Source of the DNA: Ladona fulva
Taxonomy: Eukaryota > Arthropoda > Insecta > Odonata > Libellulidae
Reading direction: 5' to 3'
Length of the DNA: 64,000 nucleotides
Assembly (NCBI GenBank): GCA_000376725.2
Contig: KZ308118.1
Span: forward strand, 764,021 to 828,020
Shown here in pieces: positions 1-12,569 of this stretch. The notes beneath the pieces were generated by a model that saw nothing but the letters and a program-made list of their open reading frames with translations, made no database searches and had not been told where the DNA came from. The translations under genes and the position numbers were made by a program. Position 1 is the first letter of the stretch, and each line of letters begins with the position of its first letter.

Positions 1-489
1 CAAAATAAATTATGCCTTCTAGAACTGAGATAATTTTGATGAAGAATATGTACATATATACTAAAAGGACTTCTCAAAACATAAAAGAATTGAATTTTGA
101 AATTGATACAAATTCCTTAGTGAAAACTTTACGCAATATTATACGAAAATATTTTATAACATACAGCAAAGCAGAACTGAAGAATGAGTTAAGGAGGGTA
201 CTTCAATATTTTCATACTTCGAGCCAATAAGGATATGATACGAGTACAAATAAAATTCCACACATTTAACATCGATCACTTGATAATAACTTCGAGAGAG
301 ATTTCTCCGTAGTTTGCCGCCAATAAAAGTAAGCTTTCATGGTAATACGGAAAGTCTAAATTGCACAAAATAATTCAATTATTCGTGACACTGGATAGCT
401 GTACAATTACGGGTGATTTCTTAACCAACTGGTATAATTCAACAGGAGCTATTGATATCGTAAAAGGAAAAGCCCAATCACGATAAACG
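1..489. other. AT-rich non-coding stretch
   Basis: I see no gene, RNA or repeat here. A 72-codon open frame near the left edge has a biased Lys/Ile/Asn composition expected of random AT-rich DNA and matches no family I know. Confidence 0.5.
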
Positions 490-1090
490 CACTCAATCCC
501 CATCAAGGGGAAAGGGTAACTTCCATAGCGCCTTCTTTCCAAGGAAGAGCCCCATTTACACGTCGGCAGGTACGGTCCCCAACTTAACTAACAGATAATA
601 AGACACCGACTCCCCAACCCGCCGACTATCTACCTTCTTAACCTTTCAAGGAACCACCACTCAAGCGAGAATGCCTTCCGATCCCGAAAAAAGAAACATC
701 AACCACGCGACCACTCATCTAAAATTCCCCCGGGCATCGGCTCGCGGTAAGTGACCCTGCGGCCATCATAGGCCTCAAACTAGGATCCATTTTCCACCCC
801 ACGCCTCCCACACTCCCTTCTCTCGTTTCCCCGCCGCTCGACCGAGCCCATCTCGGGATACGGGCCGATGAGCACCGCACCTGCCGCCTCTCCCCCGCAC
901 CCAAGCCGGAGGCAATGCAGCCGCTGGCTTCTGACGCTTTTCGGAGGAGGCGGTAGTGCCTCCCCACTGCACTTTCGGTAAGCCCGTATTACGAGCCGAG
1001 CACTGCTTTACGAGTCCTTCTTCACTTGCTAATTTTCCTGACCATTCATTGAAACGAACGATCCGATTGGAAGAACGTGCCGCGATGGAA
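490..1090. other. GC/CpG-rich island
   Basis: Base composition rises sharply above the flanks, with many CpG dinucleotides and a pyrimidine-rich plus strand around 800-850. Overlapping open frames on both strands (for example minus-strand 719-967) follow from the scarcity of stop codons and do not look like proteins. The island could be a promoter or other regulatory region; no TATA/Initiator pair was found in it. Confidence 0.4.
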
Positions 1091-1717
1091 ATTGCTCAAA
1101 AAAATCTTAGGAAAGCCGACGTGCACTCGTGTGGTATTTCCTCATAAAACATCGAGACACCTGCCCCCTCTCGGTTTTTTCTAGTACTTCGATTATTCGG
1201 CCTCGGATACGATGGTTGATATTTACGCTTAATTGCTTATGGAGTTTGGAAAAGGATCGAATATCTCTAATAGAAAGGAAGTAGTTCTACATAGCGTATG
1301 GCACTATTTTGGAGTCGTGGGTTCCTATACTAGAAGGGTTTCTAAGAACACCAAAGATACTGCTACTAAAATATTCTTGTTTCGAGGATACTCTTACTGT
1401 ATGTCATATATTTTTCATAAAAAATCATAAATATTTAAGATAATTTTGGTATAAATTAAACCCATGACGCCATTTAATTAAAATCAACAAATCACAATGA
1501 CGCCAAAACTCCATTTTCATGCAGGCATCACAGCGCTAAAATAATTTATCACATAATCACGCATCTTGTGATTTTACGATTTATTTCATTAAAAACAACA
1601 ACGACACCAATAAAAAACAATATTAAGTGATAAGGCAATAGATGATTGTTTGTCAACCTGTAGTCCGCGGAAACAAGGCGACGCGTATGTTTGATGAGCT
1701 ATAATCTCAGCAAATAT
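1091..1717. other. AT-rich stretch without recognisable gene
   Basis: Composition returns to AT-rich. I see no coding pattern, RNA gene or obvious repeat up to the target-site duplication of the SINE that follows. Confidence 0.4.
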
Positions 1718-1730
1718 TATCAACCTAATT
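1718..1730. repeat. SINE target-site duplication, left copy
   Basis: TATCAACCTAATT here is repeated exactly at 1861-1873, immediately outside the two ends of the SINE. Confidence 0.85.
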
Positions 1731-1860
1731 GGGCTCCCGGATAGCCAAGTGGGCAACGCGTTCGACTTCGGAGAAAGCGGTTCTGGGTTCGATTCCCGGT
1801 GGGGGCCCACGTGCGAAATGACCTAAGCTGTCGAAGCACTTTTAACAATACTACTACTAC
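1731..1860 (+). mobile_element. tRNA-derived SINE, full-length copy with target-site duplication
   Basis: The element begins with a tRNA-like head at about 1733-1806. Its ends GCTCCCG and TGGGGGC can pair (allowing G-U), the A box TAGCCAAGTGGG lies at 1742-1753, and a B box with core GGTTCGATTCC lies near 1786-1796. These are the internal RNA polymerase III promoter elements. The anticodon arm is degenerate, so no parent tRNA can be assigned. A body of about 50 bp follows and ends in ACTACTACTAC. A 13-bp direct repeat, TATCAACCTAATT, flanks it at 1718-1730 and 1861-1873, which is the mark of target-primed retroposition. A second copy of the same family lies on the minus strand at 25936-26066. 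The head is not a functional tRNA gene. Confidence 0.9.
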
Positions 1861-1873
1861 TATCAACCTAATT
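1861..1873. repeat. SINE target-site duplication, right copy
   Basis: This is an exact copy of 1718-1730 and starts directly after the CTA-repeat tail of the SINE. Confidence 0.85.
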
Positions 1874-4800
1874 TACTTATGAATTGATTTACTGCAGGCA
1901 CCTAAATGGCGATGAAAACTGAGCATTCGATTAGAGAAATTAGATGTATTACTATTAATAGAAATTTCAAAACAACTGAGGGGGATCCGACGAAAGTCGG
2001 GAATTTAAAAAAGCGATCCGTGAGGGAAAAAAGTTCTAGAAATGCGAAGCTACTGGATACTAAACTTATCCAAGAATGCCAATAATACAAGAGAATATCT
2101 GAGTTCTTGATAGAAGTGTAAAGTTGATGTAATAGCGCTGATCAGGGTAAGCCTAGTAGTTGAAAGGAAAGAAATTGGAACGCGGCTGTTAAAGAATCAC
2201 GTGATAAGTGATTCCTACAATGCCGGTTAATCCGTCTCCTTTCCCTTGTTTCCAATGTTGATCTCAGAAGTTAGGCGCGTACTGCTGAAGAAACGGCTCT
2301 TGAAATGTTTAAATCTCTAAGCCTACTTGAAGCGATGAAATATTATTTTGCAGAAAAGCATACAGAGATTTGGTAGTTCTCAGGTATTTATGTGCCTCTA
2401 AGACTTGTAGAACTTGTGTAGAACCTACTATTGAGTCAAGAAAGGAATGCATAATCGGTAAAATAAAAACAATTACATAAATCCCTTATTTAGAATTTAA
2501 ATTTATAAAGTTCTCTCCAATAAGCTGTGTATATTTAACAAGGTTGTCCAGATGAGATACAGTACCAAAAGACCCAAACCAGTACCACGAAATCGACAGC
2601 CAAAAAGAGGTTCACATGGGCCTTAAATTTTTGAAATTTGTATAACTTATTAATGCATTGGTTTCTTATTAAAATATTTTCTTTCAAACATTTCCTTATT
2701 TGATATGGATGCATATGTTTATGGTAACATCCTGACCCAGAACGGAATATTGAACTGATCTAGCTGCCGAAAGGCGACTTGAAGGTATTTATGTAGGCGC
2801 AGATGTAGACAATAGCTGGAGGTAAACCAGAAAAGTTCCTTTTGAAAAATCAAAAGAATAGAATCGAAGCTCATAGTTAATATATACCGGGAAGTGATTT
2901 TGAATACTTATCCGCAATTGTGAAAAAATAAATTAATTAACCACAACTCTATTTATTTCTCTGAGGAAGATAAACGAAGATGAGTACTAATGTAAAAAAA
3001 TGAACGAAAATGTGCAGAAATTCATTCTGAAAATCTTCTATGAAAATAAAACTTTTACTCTCTAAAGCACATTATCATCTACTATTTTGAGTAAATATCC
3101 TTTCAATATAAACCGCTGATCCCTGAATTAGAAAATATCTATCAACTAGTTTTCGCAGAGATTCAACCCCTAATAAACGCACCACAATAAAACCAATAAA
3201 TATTACATAATAATAGATGGAGATCAATAATGTTAGTGGAATATATACTGACGATTTCTGCAAAAAAAGAACAGTGTTCATGGAAGAAAAAGCAGCAGAT
3301 AAATTTCAAAAATCCCGAAAGATATGGCTGGATGGAAACAGTTGAGAAGTCGCAGAATATTGAAATTCCATACAGAATTTGAATAATGCAAATTTACGAA
3401 TGTTTAATGGCTTCTTGATGGTGTTCAATGACACGCAGCTACAGCATCGGGATTTCTCAAGTATGCCAGATGTTTCTATCAAAAGTGTAATGGAAATACG
3501 AGATGGGCCGAATTGACAAAGATAGGTCTAAGTTTTCACAAATCGAATAGAAAACATCACACGTATAGCACTGAGTATCAAAAGAAAAATCCCTCCGCAG
3601 TAGAATAAATGCAGCACAAAAGTGAGAGGGATGGGAAGCATTATGGAGACAGCGGAAGGAAGAACGATTTGACGAGTGGCTGAAGATGAGGAAGACGCCA
3701 GTTGAAACGGAGAAAGAGCAAGAAAAACATGAGAGGGCGCGGGGTGGCTGCATTACTGCAAGAAAAGAGAAAATATGGTTGCTGCGAGTTTGGTCTATAG
3801 AGGGTGAGACCTATTGCTGAGGAAGAGGAAGGAGATAAAAAAAATCACGCCGCACCCGGCTTTCTGGAATTCCGGAAGCTAGCAAAGACCCGTAAGGGAG
3901 AGAAAAGAGGGAAAAACTTCCCCTTTTCTGCATCCACCAAATCCAAAAACCCAAGTGCCACCCGCATTCCCGAGTCTATAATTAGGACTAGAAATGTGAA
4001 TGGGACATAACATAGGCTCCTGGAGAGCGACCTCCTCCTTGAACGATTCCGACATCCGAAACCAAATTCACGTTCAAGAAGTCTTCCTTACGACCTTTTA
4101 AAGAGATTCGGGCCTAAGATAACTTTGAAGAAGCCCATAAATTTTTCGACGAAGTTAATTCCACGTGTTTGAAGATAAAGTAGGAAAACTTTTGGAATAA
4201 CCCTCACCGAAAGCAATACTTGAGGGCTGAAAATTAGACTCGGGGGATAATAAAATCAGTCCGCTGAGAAGAAGGTTCTGCGGTTAATATGAAATATCAC
4301 GTGCCTAAGAGTACATCATTTCACCCTCTTCATAAATATCCTAGAAATAGTACACAAATCGCTCCGAGATAAATGCATTCCATTTAAACACAGTCACAGG
4401 AATTACTACCATAGCTTAGAGAAAAAAACCCATTCGTTCCATACAATCTTCACGATTACTGGACTCTCGGGCCACTACAATTAATTAAAATTAATTTTCC
4501 ACGAAATTCAAAGAAATGGAGCGAGAAAACACGAAAACTTTTCAGTAAAATGGAAAGAAATTCTCCGATCCAAAATAAAACTGTGATATATAAGCGGATT
4601 GATACTGCTGCTCCGAAATTAATACGAACCAATTAAAACTTTTAAGGTTTCTGTGACGTATTACACTGGAACATTCATTAAAGTATGAAGATAATATATA
4701 AATAGGTATGAAAACGTAAAGCTTTACTCCAAACGCGTATTTCAAAAACCAAAACAGACTACTTGCTTGGGTGTGAGGAGAAGCTGCAGCCTATACACAG

Positions 4801-5839
4801 CTGTGCTCAACCACGAGGAAACCCCAAAATGATTCTCTTATTACACGTAGGGATCCTTGACTCACCTGTAAGAGAATAGCAGAAAATTAGCAACAATGAT
4901 ACAGATAGATTCGACACTGGAAAATATTGCTATTGAATAGACTCACTTGCAAAGAATTGGCATCATGACAGAATCACTAAAATCATTTACCACATTTCCT
5001 CCATTTTTAACATCGAGCAAAGTTTCCATCTTTGATTTGAATTTGTTCAATGCATATAATGGAACTATAAACATTTATCGTAGTATCTGAGGCATTTATC
5101 TGAGGCACAAGTCTTCGGACTTAAAATTGATAAGTCTTAAATCCTTGAATAGTTTCATAATTTACTGATATGAAACATTGTAACTTATGGTTTCAGACAA
5201 AATTATGAATTATCTTTCCTATCTCTAACTGATTCAAGTTCACTCCGACATCTTTAAGACTAAGAACATATGTTTGTGTGTAACAGTAATTCATACGATA
5301 AGAGGACAATTTATTTTTATTCATTTAATCCTTCCAGGGAAGCCTCTCTTACACCTAACCTCTGAATGTTTAATATAGAACTCATAAATACAAAAAACCA
5401 ACTTACAACTCAAATGAAATACACAAGTCAACATGTCATTGAAGAGTGTAAATAATACGATAGAGATTATCATTAGAATTATCAAATAGGAAAATTATGA
5501 GATACGAATGAGTTATGAGCTCATATCTCTCTGTAGACTTTTGTGTTTTCAAACAAAAATATTTTTCCCATATTAAAAATTAAAAAATAATAAATCCCAA
5601 GATATCAAATAAGAGCATTAACTTGTAACCTTTTGCCCAACGTTAGTTTTCTTTGAGAATATATCTATTCATGGACTGAATTACTGTTTTAAACTTAAAT
5701 TGGGACATGAAATAAAAAATATGAATGTTCTGTTAGCGCATTGCATCCCCATCAATGTCACCTAGACCCATGCAGATAATACAAAGGGGATCTTTCATAA
5801 GTATGACACCAACTCACGCCTAAATGTAATGCAACTACT
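1874..5839. other. AT-rich intergenic DNA with a purine-rich patch
   Basis: No gene is recognisable. The plus strand is purine-rich at about 3600-3930, which creates a Ser/Phe/Arg-rich open frame on the minus strand (3457-3753) that looks like composition, not a protein. One copy of a short interspersed repeat lies at 2763-2810 and is listed separately. Confidence 0.45.
2763..2810 (-). repeat. Short interspersed repeat, copy D
   Basis: Read on the minus strand, the block has a CTACATCTGC-type start, then a CTACAT stretch, then GTCGCCTTTCGGCAGC. It resembles the plus-strand copy at 63269-63320, which shares CTACATCTACATAC and GCCGCCTTTCGGCATGC. Diverged copies also lie at 40773-40830 and 50067-50108. 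From memory, similar CTACATCTACATAC...GCC...GGCGG sequences are dispersed in other arthropod genomes; this is not verified. Confidence 0.5.
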
Positions 5840-6560
5840 CTTAAAACACCTCCAAAACCCTCCACTTTCGCGCCACATTCAGAGAAACCATCCGAAACAT
5901 TTCGACAAATTGCCTACCGCTTCCTCAGCCGCACTCGCGATTGTTACCCGATTATTTTCAAACTTTCCGGGCCCGAAAGGGAGCGAGAAAAAAGGCCCTC
6001 CACGCGACACGCCTACCCACCCCACGGGTCCTTTCCGTGGAGGCGGGACGAGACCAAAAGAAGGAAGAAGCTCCCGAGAGAGGGGGACCATATAGCGGAC
6101 GAAGCAAAGGAACGATCCCAGCGCAAATGAAGCGTGAAATGAAAGCAGTCGAACACAAAGAATCGGGAGAGGAACGGAAAATGAGGTGGTCACTTGCTTC
6201 GACGGCCAATCGGGCAAGTTTTGAAGCGACGGCCGACGCAGCGGTAATCTCCTCAAATCCCCCCGGCACCCGACCCTACCAAAAGGGCAAAACAACGCCT
6301 TCTGCCGCGCCCCGGCGACTCTGCCGCCCACTCCTCCACGGACAATACCGCTCATCCACACAGCACAGACAACGGGACATACCTGCGCATTGAGACATCT
6401 GCTGGCGATTCGACATGAATGGAGAAAGGGGAGCGAGTGCCCCCTCTTCACCACAACCCCTCATTATGAGCGCTGGAGTCCATTTTTTTGAGCATAATGC
6501 CCCTTCGCCTTTGACAACCATATTCAGCCATTGAAATCGCCAAAAGGGCGTCTCTCTTCG
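5840..6560. other. GC/CpG-rich island with a purine-to-pyrimidine switch
   Basis: The plus strand is purine-rich at about 6040-6200, then C-rich at about 6250-6350, with dense CpG. Long overlapping open frames occur on both strands (minus 5879-6454, 191 codons; plus 5941-6393, 150 codons). Neither has recognisable domains and both fit a stop-poor composition. It could be a promoter, insulator or replication-origin-like element. Confidence 0.4.
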
Positions 6561-9269
6561 CTCGGCCGGTGAGATTTGCTTTTTATTCTCCGTGGAGCGT
6601 GCTCTTTGTAGTTTTTAGTGCGAATAATATGTCGCACGGCAATTTCACCCGTTTCTATCGTGTGGGTAGCAACGATTGGTACGCTGGACAAACTAATTCC
6701 ATCGGTTTCAGTCAGTGACTGAAGCGGATTGTGTGTAGCGGACCATTGGTTGGGATGTATTCAAATCGAAGCATTCTTCTGCACTCAGCGCTGTATACTT
6801 CGTAAAAGCTCAAGTGATTCGATGAAAGGATATGGTAATCAGTTGGGATTTCAAATGCATATATGTCGTACAAAAGACCGTTACTGCGTTATCTGCACAA
6901 TTTATGGAACTGCACTCCTCTGATTAACATTCATCAAAGTCTCAGAAATGTTTGATACAACCATACCATGTCTTTCGTTTACTCTTAGATACCGAGTATG
7001 CTGATTCAATTTTAGAAAGACTGATTCTATCGTTAGTCAGAAACGCGATGGAAAAGTCTCCTATGATGTTCCATCCATCCAAGCAACAATATTCAGATGA
7101 AGTTGACAAAGTTTCTACTAACTGGTGAATAAGTTATTAAAATAGTGGAACGATGCAATTTAAAATTTCATCAAACATATAAATACGCAATAGATTAGTT
7201 AATATTCTTAAATACTGAATGTATCATAGTACAATATAATGGAATCTTTTATTTCAATAAAACAGTACAAACATAATACTCTCCTAAACTCAAGAAGTGT
7301 GTTGAATGTATTACAATAAAAATCGACTTCTACGAAACTATAACACAGGATGTTATATTTTTACCTAATCAAAGAAAATGTTATAACGATAGGAAGTAAT
7401 ACGGAAGAGAACAGAGTCAGACTGAAAAATATTAATTAAAGATATTCAGAACAGATAAAGAATGGCATTCGGAATTGTTTATCTTCACACAAAAACATGC
7501 GTTGCAGGAGTAAGAGGTTACCTGGGAGTTCTATCTTGAACAACCGAAAACATATTGGGTCAAGGACACTTTCTAGTAAACTTAAACCTGAAATTTAATT
7601 AAACATTCTCCTTAATAAACGAATGAAATAAAATCCTTTGCTTTATTTGCCTCATACATTTTTGGTCCATTAGAGAAACCTAAATTTGAAGAAGATCAAA
7701 AACATGGCAATAACAGTACATCTGCTTCCAATGTTTGTGAGACGGAACCTCAACACTTTCGGTAACCTTCTGACAAACTCGAGAATAATATCGCTTGTCA
7801 AGCTGAAATTCAACAGCAGACCGACATGAAGCTGTTTTAAACTCCAAATGGACTTGTATCTAATGCGAGCATCGCGATACAAAAGGATTCGTTCCGACTC
7901 ATTTATTTGAGGTGGAAACAATGGAGGACATGAGTAAAACTGAAGAGAGCAAATCTTTTGGAAATAAGCAGGAGAAAGGGAGGCGAAAGCATCATTACGG
8001 GCAGACCGCCCTGACAGGGCGCCACGCACTTATCATTAAGAAGCGAGGACACGGGTGAGGAGAGGTTTGGGAGGACGGGCAGAAGGCAGCTGCCGGTGGC
8101 ACCCAGAGGGGCAATGGAGGGAAAGGCAGGAGAGGAAGGAAAACCACCAAGGAATCGCAGATCCGCATCCGAGACGTGAAATGCGGAAACTAAGTAGGAA
8201 AAGAAGATGAGTGCACGTAGTAATGGGGAGTGTGAAGTCCATCGCGATGTACGGATAAGACTGTTACACTATGTGAGCAAAAGCGGGTACTCTGCTAGTA
8301 AGAGAGCGTCGTAATAAGTGACGCGGCTTAAAGAATCGTTTTACAAAATTTTACAACCATAATCGTAGGATTCATTCCGAGATTAGGACAAATTAATCTA
8401 CTGGTCATTGGGTACAATGATAAAGACTGGGGGGTAAAGGAGGAAAACATTGCGATATTTGTTTACCCAAAATCTCATATTTCAGAGGGTTTTTTCAAGA
8501 TTTTTCACGCCTCTTTCCTGTGCGTGTTTTCCTGCTGTAATGTATTTTTTCCTAAGTCCAAACTTAGGTTTTTAAACCAACTAAGTCGTTTTCTTCTGTT
8601 CACCTTTTCCAAGTTATCTATTTTAAATTTCATGTGGAAAATACTAAGTTGGAAAAAACGAAGTTCAATTTTCTCATTTATTAAGATATATTATTACTAC
8701 ATTTACCCTCGACTTCATGGTAACGAACTTTCCTATTCTTAACGAGGAATTTGAATAATTTACTGCATAATTAAATCACAACGGATGATAAATAAATATA
8801 AGTAATCAAGATGAATACATTCTAACAGAAATAAAGAAGTAGCGATCTGTATTCAAAAGTTCTTATCCATTAAATGCCCTTTTAATAAGTAATCTCACCT
8901 CTAAAGTGAGATATTCAATTCTGACACTACACGGCTCATGGAAAATTTGTGTGATGACAATGGTTATCCTCTTAATTTAAAATTTTAAGACCAGTGCTGA
9001 GAGAATTTCCGTGCCAAAAACCGTCCTAAATAGCGTGATATAGTACATGAATGAGCATATTCAAAACTCACTTCACTTAACGACAATTTTGGTAGACAAA
9101 AACTGGAACGACGTATGCCCAAGGATACCTGCAATACGTCTCATTTTCATCCTTACAAGCGGCGCCATATGTTTACCCTTTGGCAGGCATAGAGCCAAAT
9201 TAATGTAAAAGAAGCCATAAGGTACACATGGTGTAAAAAACCCAAGGAAAATATCACGAAACGATCCTT
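6561..9269. other. AT-rich DNA with a modest GC patch
   Basis: No gene is recognised. A 17-bp palindrome, TTCAGTCAGTGACTGAA, lies at 6708-6724 and contains an Initiator-like TCAGT, but no TATA box or well-placed downstream element accompanies it. A purine-rich patch lies at about 7960-8245. The block at 8708-8743 is listed separately. Confidence 0.35.
8708..8743 (-). repeat. 36-bp exact repeat, probable LINE 3'-end fragment
   Basis: This block is identical over 36 bp to 12007-12042, and the flanks differ abruptly on both sides. The second copy lies directly downstream of a decayed LINE reading frame on the minus strand, so this one may be a severely 5'-truncated copy of the same LINE 3' end. 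No target-site duplication was found. Confidence 0.5.
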
Positions 9270-9800
9270 GGGTCCGCTCGACACTCGCGACGATCCTGAA
9301 GGGTATACATTGCAGGCGCTGGCTAAAACCCAGATAATCAGCGCGGCAACGACACGATTATCGACGAGAGTTGTCACAGAGCGGTGGATTAGTGAAACAT
9401 CAGATAGAGGAAGAGGAGAAAGCAAGAGGTGACGCAGTGAGCAACCCCCTGCCAACTGGTGCGGCGGCACGCGACACACGCACCGACTCCTTGTCCCCCT
9501 TCCGCATCGCCCTTTGGAGAGAGAGAGTAGACCAAGGAAACCCGATCTCGGCACACACTTAAAGGACTTCCTCGGGGACTGGCACACACTCCCTTGGGAG
9601 GGATGGCAGGAAGGGACGGCGTGGGGGAAAAGGGTCAAGGCCCCGGTGGTTCGAAGGGAGATCGAAGGGGTTGATTGGCAGAGAGCGATCGGGGGCTTAG
9701 CGATGAGATCCTGATCGACATGGCCGGCCCTGAGCATTTTGGAACCCTGGCTGGAAATATCTTAGCGCTCCCCTCTTTGCAGACTATATAAATGCAAAGG
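9270..9800. other. GC-rich island with G-run cluster and TATA-like box
   Basis: A GC- and CpG-rich block with alternating purine and pyrimidine runs. The plus strand at about 9597-9634 carries five runs of three or more G, but one 10-base loop makes it a weak G-quadruplex candidate. TATATAAAT lies at 9785-9793 directly after the block, with no good Initiator 30 bp downstream. Overlapping open frames (for example minus 9153-9737, 194 codons) show no recognisable domain. Confidence 0.35.
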
Positions 9801-12006
9801 GTAAAAAATGAAGACACTTTGCTAATTTTGATAGAGGAAAATACCGAGTTCTAGGTCCTTCAGTTCGAAAAAGTTCTTAGTGAAAGTTTTCTGCAGTCCT
9901 TTTATCAAATATCCACTCAATCCATAACGGATGCATCAAATTCTTCGGCAATATTTTTTATTTATGAAGTAATCGGCACAATGACTCCTAAGATTTGACG
10001 CCCTCGGCAGATTCTTGGATCGCCCGCGGTTCGGGTCGGTACTGCTGGCCGACATTGTCGTCATGAATGCTGAATGGAAAGATTTTATTTTGGAGTTGAG
10101 AATGAACTGAAAACAAAATTAAAAGAGGATGAATGAATCACAATGAGGGCAATTTTTCTTTCCTATATCCAAAATTACGACATTTTAAATTCAGTCTTCG
10201 AGTCCCCCCTTAAGACGACTTGTAAATACGCTACTGTTTCATAATAAAGACAAAAAATTGTAATTTTCTCAAAATATTTTATTTGTATCAGGTTTGCAAG
10301 AATAAACATGTATGTACGACTAAAGGAAAATAAAATACTATCGAAGACACATCCTCTTTATCATTGTGGCTTTTATAACGTTATATAAAAATACGATACA
10401 ACGCCTTTCCTCCATTAATGTACTCGTACATACATGAGCTTCGGGAAAGAATAAACCGTTAATAATAACTGATAATAGGTAATATTAAATGATGTGATAA
10501 ATTCGTGTAAAATTTTCGCTGGTTAAAATAATTATGCGATAAAATGTAAAAGCCTAAGACTTAACTTTCCCTTCAGATGTCCTACCACATATCTTAGGGT
10601 CATAACGAACAGTATCCATGAATGAAAAAATATAAAATGCTGAATGTACATCTGAAGATGGTGTTAACATGATAGTGTGTTAAAATCTGCAAAATAAACG
10701 TTTCAAATTTTAAATTCTTAGATTATAAACATAATAATTCATAGTCATTAGGGGAATAGAGTGGCTTTTCATTATTACTTGCCATTGCAGAATTTATATT
10801 CATCTGTTTCGCTTAATAAGCTTGTAAGGACTAATTTATCTGAATTTCGTTAAATGATAATAAGTTACAATCCAAATTACACGAGCTGAAAGATAAAGAA
10901 GAGCCCCAATAATTCGGAAAATTAATTAAAAATTAAACGAAAGTTATGAGAAGATATAAAACAACAAGTACTCCATGGCATACATATATGTTTATAATGT
11001 GACATACTATTCGATCGAAGTAGGCTTTTAAAAAGGAAAATCGAACTGACATTTCCCTTTTTTCGCCATATTTTTTATTGCGGAATGATTTGTTCATTTA
11101 CTGAGAGATTGCATTTGTTTATGCAGAGATATGTTTACATAAACGCACACAGTTTATTTCCGCATCCGCATTTTCAATCTGAATATATAAACTAATCATT
11201 CTTCCATACACAAGCTACGTTAATTTGGCTTTCTACAGTCATTAACTTCTTCTCTATTGTTTTACGAATACATTCTTATCATATAGATACGCATGGCAAA
11301 AAAAAAGATCTTCAAATTGCACACACGGAATTTCTGCCAAAAGATCAATAGGGAAGCGCTAATTTACCTCAAGAAAGAAACCTCCTTAGAGAGAAAACTG
11401 TTAAAGAATTTGCAACAAAGAGAGTAGTTGGAGAATATTATGAAAGAAAACACTTGAACACTATCTGGTACAAATATGAAAACTAAAGAGCAAAAAAACA
11501 TTTTCAATAGCTGCAAGGTAACTCAAGTACTCTTGCCAATGTCATTAGAAGGAAAAACAATAGCGGGAGGACGGGAAGGGCAACGGGGGTGGTTTGAAAT
11601 ACCGCGAGCTTACAGAGCAGAAAGAAGCGTTGCGCATGGACATCCAGGAACCTACGAACTCTTTTGAGGCGAATAAAATGTTCAGTGCCGTAAACTTCTC
11701 GACGGAGACTAATTTTACGCCGTGACGAATGCACTTTCAGTCGATACTTGAGGGAAAGTCAGCGTAACGATTGTGTTAAATGATGCGCTTTGAGGCTGGT
11801 TGAAGGCGATAACGGTCGAAGCGCCGATTCATTGGTTTCAGCAATGCAGAAGAAGTACAAGATGCTCAATCAGTGTTCGAGTAAAATTACATCAGGAAAA
11901 AACCAATCCTGGGCAAAGTTATCCTACATTAATGGATTTTCCCTTTCTCAAACGGATAACTTAGTGGGCATAACATACGTTATACTTCTCCTTCGCAATT
12001 ACGCTG
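9801..12006. other. AT-rich non-coding stretch
   Basis: I see no gene or RNA here. A short GC-richer patch occurs near 10000-10065 and a moderately GC-richer one at about 11560-11830. The short open frames do not look like proteins. Confidence 0.4.
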
Positions 12007-12270
12007 CTCGACTTCATGGTAACGAACTTTCCTATTCTTAACAGTCTCCTTACGTTCATAACCTTGCATAAACCTCTCGCTTCAGACACATCCATACATC
12101 TTTCCATACATTTCCTTCTAATCTTAAAGATAAGTACATTACTTCTCTCCAACATATTTTCACATCAATCAAACAACTTTGCAATCTTCCTCTCCCTTTG
12201 GAACCACTCAAATTCCTCTTGTATTCCATATTAGTCACGTTTCCTTCATCCAACCTCTCTCTTAAACCTA
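12007..12270 (-). mobile_element. Decayed LINE (non-LTR retrotransposon) 3' fragment
   Basis: On the minus strand, about 12265 to 12056 encodes a peptide with a basic KGRGR run, then LIDVK, then a tract ending in LEGNVWKDV. This order resembles the region after the reverse transcriptase in Jockey/CR1-type elements, where GRGRQ...IDxIK is followed by a helix ending in AENRxxWR. The homology is by eye. The reverse transcriptase core (YADD) is absent, so the copy is strongly 5'-truncated, and the reading frame shifts near 12100. Its downstream end, 12007-12042, is a 36-bp block found again at 8708-8743, which supports it being the element's 3' terminus. An ordinary gene exon is the alternative. 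Confidence 0.45.
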
Positions 12271-12569
12271 ATCGACCTAAACAATCCTAAACAATACTGG
12301 TCGCTAAGCATTTCCTCTAAGTCGCTCAATACTGTCACTAGTTACACCTTTTCTTCGGTTTTAACGACAAGTACTACCAACGTAATCCATTGAGGCAGCA
12401 TTCAGTTTACTCAAATGCCAATTCCGTCGTACCTAGCTTTCGCCATGATGTACAAAAATATTTAGCGCAAATATAAAAAATGACAAACATTTTATTATTA
12501 TCACTTTGTCCTCCTAATAAATTGCTTCTGTTCTTCGTACGCTTTATTTGGATCTAAGCTTTAAACATG

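Noticed and set aside
6708..6724. Palindromic TTCAGTCAGTGACTGAA as a TATA-less promoter
   Set aside because: The Initiator matches, but no downstream promoter element is at exact spacing and there is no coding start nearby.
9153..9737. 194-codon minus-strand open frame
   Set aside because: It lies in a GC-rich, stop-poor island, is overlapped by open frames on the other strand, and shows no recognisable domain.
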